Positions 1 to 11,944 of a stretch of 64,000 bases of DNA are shown here, piece after piece. The notes under the pieces are model-generated. The model made no database searches, had not been told where the DNA came from, and saw only the letters and a list, made by a program, of their open reading frames with translations. Source of the DNA: Axinella damicornis. Taxonomy: Eukaryota; Porifera; Demospongiae; Axinellida; Axinellidae. Numbering within the stretch: the first letter of the stretch is position 1; every line of letters starts with the position of its first letter. Both the position numbers and the translations under genes were made by a program. The DNA lies in contig OZ007516.1 of NCBI GenBank assembly GCA_963931865.1, forward strand, positions 2,908,744 through 2,972,743. The letters are read 5' to 3'.

Positions 1-2642
1 ATTGATAGAACAGTGCTGTCCAGTAAACCCTAGTGCACAGGCGCACGTGAAACTGTTCAAACCATCGACACAGGTTCCTCCATTCTGGCATTGGTTCAAC
101 GCACAGTCGTCAATATTTATTGAGCAGTTCGAGCCAGTGTGGCCTGGAATACAGACACAAGTGAAATTGTTGATGCCATCCACACACGAGCCTCCATTCA
201 GGCATGGGTTCTGAGCACAATCGTCAATATTGGTACTGCAGGTTTGATCGGTAAACCCTGGCAGGCACTGACAGGTGTACTGGTTAACACCATCGACACA
301 GGTTGCCCCATTAGAACAGGGGTACGGGTTGCAGTCGTTTATGTTCATATCACATGTCATTCCAGTAAAACCAGCTGCACATTCACAACTAAACTCATTC
401 ACATGGTCAATGCATGAGCCACCATTCTCACATGGATTCGAAACACACTCGTCAATGTTCACAGAGCAGTTTGCACCTGTGTGGCCCAGTAGGCAAGTAC
501 ATGTATAGCTGTTGAGCCCATCAACACATGTGCCACCATTCAGACATGGGGCAGAGTCACAGTCATCGATATCAATGGAGCAGTCATGGCCGGTGATCCC
601 AGCTGGACACTGGCAAGTGAAGCTGTTTACTCTGTCCACACATGTAGCGTTATTCTGGCAGGGGGCTGGCTCACACTCATCAATATTATCTCTACAGTCT
701 GCACCAGTGTAGCCCAATACACAGTCACAAGTATAGCCATCTATCATGTCCGAACAACTCCCTCCATTCTGACAAGGATCTCCAGCACATTCATCTATGT
801 TCGTGAAACAGTCTAGTCCAGTGAACCCTGGTGCACACAAACATGTGAAACCGTTTACACCATCTACACAAGTGCCTCCATTCTGGCATGGATCTGGAGA
901 ACAGTCATCAATGTTGATAGAGCAGTCTGATCCTGTGTGGTCTGAGATGCATAGACAAGTATAACCGTTGATCATATCTTGGCAAGTCCCTCCGTTCTGG
1001 CAGGGGCCAGACTCACATTCATTGATCTCATTGGAACAGTTATCGTCGGTGTAACCGGGAGCACACAGGCATGAATAGCCATTCACTAGATCTGTACATA
1101 TAGCACCATTCTGGCATGGATTTGGTGAACACTCGTCTATGTTCACAGAACAGTTATCTCCAGTAAAACCAGGTGTACAAAGGCAAGTATAGCCGTTTAC
1201 CATGTCTATGCATGTTCCTCCATTTTGACATGGATCTGAAGCACATTCATCGATATTGACATTGCAATTCGATCCCGTGTGGCCAGGTAGGCAAACGCAT
1301 GTGTAGCTGTTGATTTCATCTGTACATCTTCCACCATTCCGGCAAGGATTCGGTTCACACTCATTGATATCAGTGGAGCAGTTTTCACTGCTGTAACCAG
1401 GAGGGCATTGACAACTATAACCATCTACCATGTCTGTACATGTACCACCATTCTGACAAGGACTGCTAGCACACTCATCAATGTCTACTTCGCAGTTGCT
1501 TCCAGTATAGCCTGCTTCACACTGACAGGAGTAACTGTTCAGTCCGTCTATGCATGTGCCTCCGTTCTGGCATCCGTTTGAGGCACAATTATCAACATCC
1601 TCTTCACAGTTGGGACCAGTATAACCTAGTGCACATGTGCAAGTGTAACTGTTCGTTCCATCTGAACAAGACCCTCCATTCTGACATGGATCTGAAACAC
1701 AGTCATCGATATTGATAGAGCAGTGCTGTCCAGTAAACCCTAGTACACAGGCGCACGTGAAACTGTTCAAACCATCGACACAGGTTCCTCCATTCTGGCA
1801 TTGGTTCAATGCACAGTCGTTAATATTTATTGAGCAGTTTGAGCCTGTGTGGCCTGGAATACAGACACAAGTGAAATTGTTGATGCCATCCACACACAAG
1901 CCTCCATTCAGGCATGGGTTCTCAGCACAATCGTCAATATTGGTACTGCAGGTTTGATCGGTAAACCCTGGCAGGCACTGACAGGTGTACTGGTTAACAC
2001 CATCAACACAGGTTGCCCCATTAGCACAGGGGTACGGGTTGCAGTCGTTTATGTTCATATCACATGTCATTCCAGTAAAACCAGCTGCACAGTCACAACT
2101 AAACTCATTCACATGGTCAATGCATGTGCCACCATTCTCACATGGATCTGAACTACATTCATTGATATTAGAGGAGCAGTTCTGTTCAGTAAACCCAGGT
2201 GCACAGACACAAGTGAAACTGTTCAAACCATCCACACAGGTTGCCCCGTTCTGGCACTGGTTCAATGCACAGTCGTCAATATTGGTCGAGCAGTCTGACC
2301 CTGTGTGGCCTGGAATGCAGATACAACTGACGTTGTTGATACCATCCACACATGTACCTCCATTCAGGCATTGATTCTCAGTGCAATCATTAATGTTGGT
2401 ACTGCAGGTTGGATCAGTAAACCCTGGCAGACATTGACAGGTGTACTGATTAACACCATCGACACAGGTTGCCCCATTAGCACAGGGATATGGGTTGCAG
2501 TCATCATTGTTAATTAAACAATCACTTCCTGTAAACCCCAGGGCACAGATACAGCTATAATCATCTATTTCATCTATGCATGTGCCACCGTTCTCACATG
2601 GATTTGAAACACAATCGTCAACGTTGATAGAGCTGTTTACAC
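1..2642 (-). CDS. Gene A exon 3: calcium-binding EGF-like repeat array (partial)
   Basis: This exon encodes about 23 consecutive EGF-like modules of 38 residues, each with the six-Cys pattern and most with a calcium-binding start (NIDEC, DINEC, NIDDC). The acceptor is a cacacag at 2643-2649 on the minus strand, and it completes a phase-1 codon from exon 2. Many modules contain CQNGGTC, which fits the O-fucose consensus C2-x4-S/T-C3 known from Notch, and several contain C-x-S-x-P-C (O-glucose consensus). The array continues past the left edge. Repeat 8 (about 1714-1827) differs from gene B in a way that suggests repeat-to-repeat conversion. Confidence 0.9.
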
Positions 2643-5600
2643 CTGTGTGGCCAGGGGTGCAGAGACAAGTAAGCAAAGAAAATGACAATCTTTACTACAA
2701 AGCCCACATACTGTGTTCACCACTAAAATGCATGCATGTACACAGCACAACAGGGCAAAAGTTATGATACATGCCCGGTATATAATTATACCGAAATAGT
2801 TTCACGAATTCGCGGACCAAACGCCACACCCTCACAATGGGCGTGCATGTGGTGTACTGTGCTCGAAAACTTCCGTGCGCACTGAACCATAGATAGGGAC
2901 TATATTATCTATGACTGAACTCGACTATCACTAGCTCAGCTTTCGTTTTCGGATACTGGGCGATCCCCTGACCTTCGAGCTGGCAGCTTCAGTATTGGCA
3001 GCAGATATCTGGCGCACACAATGGTATCCGGCGCACACAATGGTACCTCTTGGGAGAGCTCTCCATGTGGATCCGGCAGCTTACACTTCGACTACTGTCC
3101 ATCCTCACTCTTGAAGTATACAAACAGAGCCATCTAGCCGTCACGGGCGTACGTTGGAATACTGTCACGTACGTACAGAAGCCGAGAGCGGCCATCGTAT
3201 TACGTTTTTTTTTCTCGTTTTTTTTTCTTTTCTTTTTTCGAGGGGCAACCGCACTCCTGGTAGCCGCGGTTAAACGGTAGCACAAGCTAAGTGTGACAGT
3301 TCCTCCCAATTATCACACATGACGTGAGTACCATGATGATAGCTAGCTATATATAGGGAAGATCAGTAGAGTGCTCTCAAGTTCCATAGCCGCGTTGCGT
3401 AGCGCAAGCCGCGAGTAAGTATTGCAATAAGTTCCAATTAACGCACATGCCACGTGGCACCACGCTCAGTCGGATCGCGAGCAATGACGGCCAAAAGGAA
3501 GACAAGACATTATTACAGCACTCACAACTTAGTCAGCACGGTGAGTTTTGGCATGTAAGCGTCAGTGAACGACAGCGACCACGGCTGTGTGGTCGAAATC
3601 TTCGTGTGCCTTTCCCAAGGGCTGTACTGCCACCGGAAGTAGGAGAGCGCTCGAGCAATGGCGGCCAACGGCGAGACAAAAGCGCTCATATCTCCACGAC
3701 CAAGGTGAGTTTCAGCACCAACTTTTTACGTTCAGGTCAGTGCTGGATAGCGATCACGGCAGTGTAGTCAGAATCTTTGTAGGCCAATCCCAAGTACTCG
3801 AACATTATATATATATTATTTATACGAGGGGCAACCGCACTCCTGGTAGCCGCGTTGGAAACGGTTGCAACCTGCTGGACGCGCAAAAACGGTATCGCAG
3901 CTAATTCCAATTAACGCACATATCACGTGAGGACCATGCTCAGTCGTCGATCGATATGTCGAGTCAGCAATGGCGTCCAAAAGTAAGACAAGAGCTTATT
4001 ACAGTGCTAACAACTTCGCCAGCACGGTGAGTTTTGGCATGTAAGCGTCAGTCAACGATAGCGATCACGGCTGTGTGGTCAGAATCTTTGTGGGGCCTTC
4101 ATAAGACACTACTGGCAACCAACGTCGAAGAGAGCGATCGAGCAATGGCGGCCGACGGTATGACAAAAGCGCTTGTATCTCGGCCACCAAGGTGAGTTAC
4201 AGCACAATTATTTTGATTTTGTGTCACTGCATCATAGCGATCACGACGGTGTCGTCAGAATCTTTGTAGGCCATTCGGAAATAGTCAAACGTTTATTAAT
4301 TATTTATTTAGATTAGTTTAGATTAGTTTAGATTACATTACGCGGCACAATTTTTCCCCTACCAGGAGTGTAACGAGGGGCAACCGCACTCCTGGTAGCC
4401 GCGTTGGAAACGGTTGCAACTTGCTGGACGCGCAACCGTTCCAATTAACGCACATGTCACGCGAGGACCATGCTCAGTCGTCGATCGATATGTCGAGTCA
4501 GCAATGGCGTCCAAAAGTAAGACAAGAGCTTATTACAGTGCTAACAACTTCGCCAGCACGGTGAGTTTCGGCATGTAAGCGTAAGTCAACGATAGTGATC
4601 ACAGCTGTGTGGTCAGAATCTTTGTGGGGCCTTCATAAGACTGTACTGGCAACCAACGTCGAAGACAGCGATCGAGCAATGGCGGCCGACGGTATGTCAA
4701 AAGCACTTGTATCTCTGCCAGCAAGGTGAGTTACAGCACAATTATTTTGATTTTGTGTCACTGCATCATAGCGATCACGACAGTGTAGTCAGAATCTTTG
4801 TAGGCCATTCGGAAGTAGTCAAACGTTTATTATTTAGATTATTTAGACGAGGGGCAACCGCACTCCTGGTAGCCGCGTTGGAAACGGTCGCTGGACGCGC
4901 AACCGTTCGGTACTGCAGCTCATTCCAATTAACGCACATGTCACGTGAGGACCATGCTCAGTCGTCGATCGATATGTCGAGTCAGCAATGGCGTACAAAA
5001 GTAAGACAAGAGCTTATTACAGTGCTAACAACTTCGCCAGCACGGTGAGTTTCGGCATGTAAGCGTCAGTCAACGATAGCGATCACGGCTGTGAGGTCAG
5101 AATCTTTCGTGGGGCCTTCATAAGACTGTTCTGGCAACCAACGTCGAAGAGAGCGATCGAGCAATGGCGGCCGACGGTATGACAAAAGCGCTTGTATCTC
5201 TGCCACCAAGGTGAGTTACAGCACAATTATTTTGATTTTGTGTCACTGCATCATAGCGATCACGACGGTGTAGTCAGAATCTTTGTAGGCCATTCGGAAG
5301 TAGTCAAACGTTTATTATTTAGATTAATTAGATTATTTAGATTATTTAGATTACATTACGCGGCACAATTTTTCCTATACCAGGAGTGTAATTACATTAC
5401 GCGGCACAATTTTTCCTATACCAGGAGTGTAACGAGGGGCAACCGCACTCCTGGTAGCCGTTGCAACCCCGCGTTGCCTCGCTGTAGCGCAAGCTAATTA
5501 TTGCAATTCGTTCCAATTAACGCACATGCCACGTGGCAACCACGCTCAGTCGATCGATCGCGAGCGCTCGAGCAATGGCGGCCAAAAGGAAGACAAGACA

Positions 5601-8600
5601 TTATTACAGCACTTACGACTTAGCCAGCATGGTGAGTTTTGGCATGTAAGTGTCAGTGAACGTCAGCGATCACGGCCGTGTGGTCAGAATCTTCGTGTGC
5701 CTTCCTGAGAACGGTACTGCCACCGGAAGTCGAAGAGAGCGCTCGAGCAATGGCGGCCAACGGCGAGACAAAAGCGCTCATATCTCAGCCACCAAGGTGA
5801 GTTTCGGCACCAACTTTTATCATTCAGGTCAGTGCTTGATAGCGATCACGGCGGTGTAGTCAGAATCTATGTAGGCCAATCCTAAGTACTCGAACATTAT
5901 ATTATATTATATTATATTGGATTATATTATATTATATTACGCGGCACAATTTTTCCCCTACCATTATATATTTATATATTATATATTTATATATTATATA
6001 TTATATATATATTATTTATATTATACGAGGGGCAACCGCACTCCTGGTAGCCGCGGTTAAACGGTAGCACAAGCTAAGTGTGACAGTTCGTTCCAATTAT
6101 CACACATCAGGTGAGTACCATGATAGCTATTTATAGGGAAGATCAGAAACTATTTAGAGTGCTGTCAAGTACCGTAGCCGCGTTGCAACCCCGGTTGCGA
6201 CTTGCCGTGGCGCAAGCTTGCAATGCGTTCCAATTAACGCACATGCCACGTGGCAACCACGTACGCTCAGTCGATCGCGAGCAATGGCCGAGGAAGGAAG
6301 ACAAAACATTATTACAGCACTCACAACTTAGCCAGCACGGTGAGTTTTGCCATGTAAGCGTCAGTGAACGACAGCGATTACGGCCGTGTGGTCATGCAGA
6401 ATCGAGGGCTGTACTTCCACCGAAAGTCGAAGAGAGCGCTCGAGCAATGGTGGCCAACGGCGAGACAAAAGCGTTCATATCTCTACCACCAAGGTGAGTT
6501 TCAGCACAATTATTTTGATTTTGTGTCACTGCATCATAGCGATCACGATGGTGTAGTCAGAATTTTTGTAGGCCATTCGGAAATAGTCAAACGTTTATTA
6601 ATTAATTAATTACATTACGCGGCACAATTTTTCCTATACCAGGAGTGTAATTACGCGGCACAATTTTTCCCCTACCAGGAGTGTAATCAGATAGAATAAA
6701 TTATGTGTAATAGGTGAACATGTGAAGTGAGATAAAATAGATTCATATAAAATATAGTATTACGCGTTCACGTTCCTGATTCTTGAATAGTATTACGGCC
6801 GATTGTACTACTACTTAGTAACAACATTTCATGTTCCTGAATCACGTTCCTGAATCACGTTCCCGAATCACGTTCTCGAATTACATTCGCATTCAATATT
6901 CACGTTCGCATTCACGTTCGCATGCATTACGAGTTCAGATAGATCCAACTCCTTTCTCGGCTGCTCTGATCACAGCGGGTGAGTTTCCAGGAAATCCACA
7001 AAAGATGCTTCCATTTGAACGTGGCGAGAGGCTGGACTGCGAGACTATAATACTCGTGGCTAGTACAAAGCAACATGTAGACTGAGTGTATTCCCTAGTC
7101 TCGTTCCCAGACCCCAACCTGAGTGCCGCTTGGATCTGGGAACAAGACTACATTCCCCATGCTGAACAGGATTTTGAAGAACAGGTTTTTGAAACAGTAA
7201 TGTGAATCAGGAACGTGAACGTGTAACACAATGGCCGCTCTCGGCACAACCATGTGCGTTGAAATAATTTCGCGAATGACCTATAATTTGCGAAATTCGC
7301 GAAATTTAAGCACTATACAATATATACTGTATAGCGGGGTTTCTTTCGCCTGCTTGAAAATTAGATTTTCGTGGAGAAAACTTTTGCGGATTGCCGTAAC
7401 CTAGTTTGCCAAACCCACTAACACTCATTGGATCCGGAATGTGACTCAGCGGTCTGAGAATTAGAACGGTAAGCACACTGCAAGTGAGTTACAGAGTGGA
7501 GATGTCACGCCGTGTTTGGTTGTTTTGCTATCTGCGCCTTCTGTTTGGGAGTTTAGTCGTCGTATATCCTTCTGTTTGGGAGTTTAGTCGTCACCTGCTT
7601 GCGTAGGGATTTGTCCCCCCTGCCGTGCTGGATAGGAGTTAATTCAATTTCATGTGTGATACATAATACTTCAAAGTATCATTTCAATATGCAATTGTAG
7701 GTATGATACTTGAGGGATTTATTGAGGCCTTAACTCGTACATAGCTACCACATGTAATGGAACATGTATAGTTTAGCACAAGAACTCATAGAAACTGCAC
7801 TAACTGCTCTTGGGTTAGCATTTTTTCAGTGATAGTACTTAACAGCCGTGATGCTGGGCCAAAAAACGGAGTCAGCGCGCTGGAAAAAAAAGCGAACAGG
7901 GCATCATCAGCTAGTACTCGGCATGTCGCAGTGATCCAGGTTGGTTTTCGCGGATAAAACGTTCGCGAATCGCCACAGAAAATGCGAAATTCGCTAACGT
8001 TTTCACCCGTGAAAGAAACCCGCTATACGGTATACAGCTATCAATACATATGTTCCATGCTATAGCATGGGACAGGCAGTTACTATACACAGCTACATGT
8101 GTGGGTATAAAAAGAGACCAGACAATGGTCATTATATATGCTTCACAAATGACTTACAGTCGAAATTGCTATCAGGCACTAAGGGAGATGTGCAAGCGCC
8201 CACACACATGTTGTTCTCATAGAAGTTGCAACAGCCAGTGGCCGCCCCATTGAAGCACCTCATCAGACCGATGTTACAAGCTCCATTGCAGGCTAGAGGG
8301 GTGTGTATGGGATGGGGCACAAGTAGGAAGGAAAGGAGACTGAAAGTCACACAACTAGCCATAGGCAAACAAGGACAGCAGGGAAATAACAGACCTGAAA
8401 AGCAGTTGTACATTGTGACTAATCTCAAGTTGGTGTTAAAAATGAAGAAATCATTTTGTAGTTAAGCAGTGACAATTAATTTATATGAGCTACCTGAGCA
8501 GAGAGCTGCATGGTTGTGACTTAAAACAGTGCACGTGACTTAATGCTATCACGGGTGTCTCATGGGTTCTGGTTACGTAAATCAGTCCCATGAGCTACCT

Positions 8601-9683
8601 ATGGGAAGGGTGACTTAATCAGTCCCATGGGTAACATATGAGATTTTTTTTATGCAATTTGAAGTTCTGAATTTCTAGGCATCCCAGAGCTACTATAGTC
8701 ATTATATTTGGTGTAGAATACTCCAACAACACTAGCCATCTAGCTATTATATGGGTGATTAGGCCTAGGCACATGCACTGTCACTCAACCGTTTCACTGT
8801 TTCACCCTAAATATGACAAAAATCCCAACAACATGCACCTACTACCAGTTAATTGGGGTACGAACTATCTACTGTATTGCTTACATCCACAGTGCTGATC
8901 ATTGTCAGTGACTGCTCCAAACCCAAATCGTGCTGGACTTAGACACAGTCCACAGTCGGTTCTAAGTGTGGTTGAAAGACTGCCAGTTGGGGGAGTTGTG
9001 ATGATACTATCAGCACTGCCACCCACACTGGCCCCCCACAAAGAGCCGGTTACACACCCAAAGTCGAACTGGGAGAGTATGGGGTTCCCATTACACGCGG
9101 GGTCAGCGGCACCACTGCAAGTGTAGTTCACGACTACTGAAACCCCAGTGTACATGTACCGATCTCGACCACCTGTAAGGCACACGATGTTCGAGGCGTG
9201 TACCTGCACAATTATCGTCGCACCCTCTCCAATACCAGCCGCAATCGCATCTCTGATTAATCCCATTGAACTTGCCGCACTGGTAGATCCAAGGAGGCCT
9301 TCCTCGAAGATGGAGCATTGAGCTCTTGCGAAGGGGGTCGGTACTGATGTTGGCTCCATACCACTGCCACTGCCACGTGTTAGAGCTGCAACTGTTGCTG
9401 ATGACACACTTGATGCTGGGGTCAGTACTGATGTTGGCTCTATACCACTGCCACTGCCACTGCCACGTGTTGGAGCTGCAACTGCTGCTGATGACACACT
9501 TGATGCTGGGGTCAGTACTGATGATGGCGCACCACTGCCACTGCTGTCATAGTCTATGACCACGAACACATCACTAGAATTGCTGCCGTTACCGTCACTG
9601 CCATCGAAAAGTTGGGATAAGGCTGGTCGCAGCAGCAGACCAAACAAAAACAAGACGGTGAAGTAAAGGAATTCCCTCTGCAT
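1..9683 (-). CDS. Gene A: 5' part of adhesion GPCR with EGF array (runs off left edge)
   Basis: This is the first of three tandem copies of a giant adhesion-GPCR gene. Three exons are visible, transcribed right to left: exon 1 (8885-9683), exon 2 (8158-8292) and most of the EGF-array exon 3 (1-2642). Their boundaries are GT-AG and all phase 1, so the reading frame is continuous. The Ig, GAIN and 7TM parts must lie left of the window if the copy is complete. Exon 3 aligns to gene B at a constant offset of 32,028 without indels, and I saw no stop in the stretches compared. Intron 2 is 5.5 kb and holds a 3.5-kb tandem array absent from gene B. Receptor function is inferred from gene B. Confidence 0.75.
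2643..3199. other. Gene A intron 2, unique part next to exon 3
   Basis: Non-coding intron sequence shared with gene B (34671-35190) at high identity. It includes a T-rich stretch near 3205-3235 where the array begins. No exon or RNA gene was recognised. Confidence 0.6.
3200..6690 (+). repeat. 3.5-kb tandem array of promoter-like units, only in gene A intron 2
   Basis: Six units of about 480-600 bp are marked by the phrase gaggggcaaccgcactcctg near 3239, 3826, 4375, 4851, 5432 and 6027. Each unit has a CCAAT-containing segment followed by a CACGTG E-box in five places (near 3450, 3925, 4940, 5527, 6245). It then has two related sub-repeats about 166 bp apart. Each sub-repeat has an ATGGCG-type short ORF that ends at a GTGAGT splice-donor-like site; there are 12 such donors, for example near 3538, 3704, 4025 and 4190. 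Short inverted copies (accaggagtg / cactcctggt) and acgcggcacaattttt motifs separate units. Gene B has no array at the matching place (about 35190-35205). Promoter activity is inference only. Confidence 0.75.
6691..7327. other. Gene A intron 2: degenerate short repeats and a foldback hairpin
   Basis: This stretch is rich in a 12-14-base motif around cacgttcctgaat repeated many times (6770-6930, 7195-7225). It contains an imperfect foldback at 7096-7150 (tagtctcgttcccag ... ctgggaacaagacta). Similar sequence recurs at 35270-35370, 36890-37060 and 37215-37345. No coding exon recognised. Confidence 0.5.
7328..8034. mobile_element. TIR element with tatagcgggtttctttcgc ends
   Basis: The left end (about 7328) and the inverted right end (about 8015-8034) share terminal repeats built on tatagcgggtttctttc. 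The interior has aattcgcgaaatt-type motifs and no recognisable transposase, so it is probably a non-autonomous DNA transposon. Its TTAA at about 7730 is an empty target for the 0.97-kb element present at 39204 and 58264. Confidence 0.55.
8158..8292 (-). CDS. Gene A exon 2: small Cys-rich module
   Basis: A 135-bp, phase 1-1 exon with acceptor ctctag and donor T|GTAAGT. It encodes 45 residues with eight cysteines, including CNFYENNMC, and ends NFD before a split Cys codon. Joined to exon 3 it reads NFDC-VNSS-INVDDC. The upstream intron also encodes an in-frame Met followed by a hydrophobic stretch (MASCVTFSLL...), so an alternative first exon starting here is possible. Confidence 0.75.
8293..8884. 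other. Gene A intron 1
   Basis: Intron between exons 1 and 2. It contains the empty TTAA site at 8462-8465 (occupied at 41061-41623 in gene B) and the empty site near 8560 (occupied by a 500-bp element in B and C). Confidence 0.6.
8885..9683 (-). CDS. Gene A exon 1: signal peptide, mucin-like stretch and unrecognised Cys-rich domain
   Basis: It begins at an ATG at 9683, followed by a hydrophobic signal peptide (FLYFTVLFLFGLLL, cleavage near ALS-Q). A Ser/Thr/Gly/Pro-rich segment follows with two related tandem copies of about 28 residues (SSVLTPASSVSSA...). The rest, from about residue 125 (QCSIFEEGLLG), has conserved cysteines, an N-glycosylation site in VVNYTC and the phrase QFDFGCV. I do not recognise the domain family; the same domain occurs at 42568 and 61041. 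The exon ends at T|GTAAGC, phase 1. It is probably secreted or luminal as the N-terminal tip of the receptor. Confidence 0.85.
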
Positions 9684-10960
9684 GCTTGAGGATTAGCGAT
9701 CAATTACTGCTGCCCGGAATCGCTTTGCTTCTGTTCTTTGCTTGCGCTGCTTAGCGCTTCACCTTCGGGTCCAGGGTAGCCACTTGAAGGTAGGTTGGGG
9801 AAGTTTTCCAGCTGAAAACGCAATACCGTAGGATCTAAAATCAGTGCCACGAGCACGTACAGCGCATTGTGGTGTGTCGCGTTAATATTAATATGTTCAC
9901 AGCTTCCGGAGTAGAAGTGCAAGCGGAAATTGATACGGATGTAGCTGCTACTGCAAGGTTTGATTATGGCTTCTTTGCCATGGAAACAGTTTTCTCCCCC
10001 ACTGTTACTTCTAGTGTCCTTATCAGATCAAATGAAAATCAGATTCTGATATCCGAGTCAGAGCAAAATCAGATGGTAGTGGATTTTATCAGAGCATTTT
10101 CAGATAGGCTGCCAATTTGCATTCAGAGGGAGATAAAACTTCCAGAAGAAATTCAGATAAACCTGCTGAGAACTTTCCAATAGTTTTCAAAGCATGTAAT
10201 GACATCAGATGGTTTTTAGAATGTTTTCAGATTCAATTCAGTTATTTTCCTGGCATAGTGTAGTTTAGTTCCCAGACCATGTTCACCAGTGGAGGGGGCA
10301 GGCCAAGCAAGAGAACACAAATCGCGGGAAGGGTCCAGTGAATAATTCGACCTTATATATATAGCATGGATCCACAGCTGCATTCTAACCATCAGTAATG
10401 AAGGAAAGAATGCCACATTGGCCAACCAGATTTCAACTTGTGCTATACTAATGGAAGAAAGTGATCAGGCTAGCTATACAGTATACGTAGAAAATAGATA
10501 TGGAGCAGAGTGACTGTTCGGGAAACAAAGTTCGTGAGATTGAAATGCCGAACTAGCTGCACAAGATCCTTCCCTCTTCCCCTGCACTAGGAGGGTTTGG
10601 GGACCAAACTATGTAGATACATTTACTATGTATTCATACACATACTGCCGTAAGTTTTATGCCACCATAACATATAAATTATGTCATAATAAAATTTGCA
10701 GCATCTTTACATGCATTTAAGCCTAACTTATTTGAATAAGAGATAGGACTCCTCCTATACATCAGATCACCTACTACATGACAGGAATGCTGCCATCAAG
10801 CAGCTAGCTGGTGAAGATGCTGAGCTGAATTTGTAAAGCCCCAACAAGAGTGAAGGAAGCTTAAGAGTGCATGTGATCAGTACGGCAATGGTACTTTTCT
10901 GACATGCATGTGCACTGCAGGCAGGTTCCCCATAGTGATTCTTGAGTGGTACATAGGTAG
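9684..10960. other. 5' flank of gene A
   Basis: Upstream region that should hold the promoter of gene A. The matching region in B is 43367-44653. A minus-strand upstream ORF (9704-9922, 72 residues) ends 20 bases before the exon-1 ATG. It is preserved in B with a 9-base in-frame insertion, but it has no recognisable domain. A plus-strand ORF at 9869-10183 is broken by a 1-base insertion in B, so it is probably not a gene. A TATA-like ttatatatatagc lies at about 10351. No promoter can be assigned with confidence. Confidence 0.4.
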
Positions 10961-10964
10961 TTAA

Positions 10965-11940
10965 GGTAGGAAGCACGGCATCGGCGAAATCGCGCAATTT
11001 TGCTCATCAATAATTAATGAGATGACGTCACTCGCATACGGTTATTTAGAGTTATTCATCTGTTTACGTTTTCCCATGGCGGCAACCGGAATAAACAAGG
11101 GGGGCTTCTCTCTTTGATGCGGCTAGCGGCCCTTTCGAGTTTCAAATCGGTACTCTGATGTGGCCGTGCGGTACTTTGAAGATTTGTTTGAACACTTTTT
11201 TTTTTTTTTTGTTTTTTTTTTTTTGTTAAGTAAAGAGCTATTCTGGCTTATTGAATGTAGCGATGGGCTATCTGAGTGTGAATAGCTAGGTGGAGTGAGC
11301 AGGAATGTTTGTGGGTCTGCTGAAGTGGCCGAAGAACAGCCTGGAAAGTGAACAGCATCCGACAGCTCCCTGGCCAAGGTACTCTAGAGAGTTGAGCATT
11401 ACAGGCCCCGCCCATTTTCGTGTTAGGGCGAATTTGGCTGGTTTGGTAGCTGGACTGGGCTGGTGAGAGGGAGTAGATGTGTGGCCAAAACTCTGTAACC
11501 GAGAGGTGAACGTGGAAAAGCATCCCTAGTTTTGCAGGGGGTAGGTTGACCTTTTGAAGGGTGCCCTTGGCTTGAGTCGGTTTTAGGTGGTGTGCGTGGA
11601 ATTTTTTTTGAAAGCCTATAGGGTAGCCAAACCTCTGTTTTTGAGGGTGGCAGTGAGTTTTGGGCTGTAGCCTGCAAGTGAGGAGAGCAGGTGGTAAATC
11701 CATCCGTAGTTTTTGGGCCTGTTTTGTGTGTGTATTGATGATGGGGTCAGAGTGTGGGTGGGGCCTTGGAGAGGGTCCAAATTTTCAGTTTCGTAGAGGG
11801 CCTTAAAATTGAGTTTTAGGGCATTTTCAAGCAGAGGGAGCAGTTTGATGCAAAGTATTGCTGAAACTTGTGTACGCTTTGATGCTGCCCATTTATCCAT
11901 CAACTTGGTTTCGGAGATCGCGGTACCCATGTTTACTACC
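10965..11940 (-). mobile_element. TTAA-flanked piggyBac-like element, copy 1
   Basis: A 976-bp element bounded by TTAA (10961-10964 and 11941-11944), with imperfect terminal inverted repeats beginning GGTAG. The minus strand encodes fragments of a short ORF starting MGTAISETKLMDKW. It has no transposase signature and the frame differs between copies, so it is probably a non-autonomous passenger. A T-rich run lies near 11190-11225. Other copies are at 39204, 44872 and 58264. Confidence 0.75.
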
Positions 11941-11944
11941 TTAA

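Noticed and set aside
1..2642. Regular 114-bp periodicity resembling a CRISPR or satellite array
   Set aside because: The period is the 38-residue EGF module; spacers are not unique and the sequence is coding.
2..2767. Many plus-strand ORFs opposite the EGF array (here and at 32030-34545)
   Set aside because: They are antisense shadows of repeated Cys-rich EGF coding sequence. The minus frame gives perfect EGF modules and valid splice phases.
9869..10183. Plus-strand ORF of 104 residues next to gene A
   Set aside because: Its duplicate at 43560-43876 has a 1-base insertion that breaks the frame, and no domain is visible.
11190..11225. Poly-T tract as a retrotransposon poly(A) tail
   Set aside because: It lies inside a TTAA-flanked DNA element, not at its end, so a retrocopy tail is unlikely.
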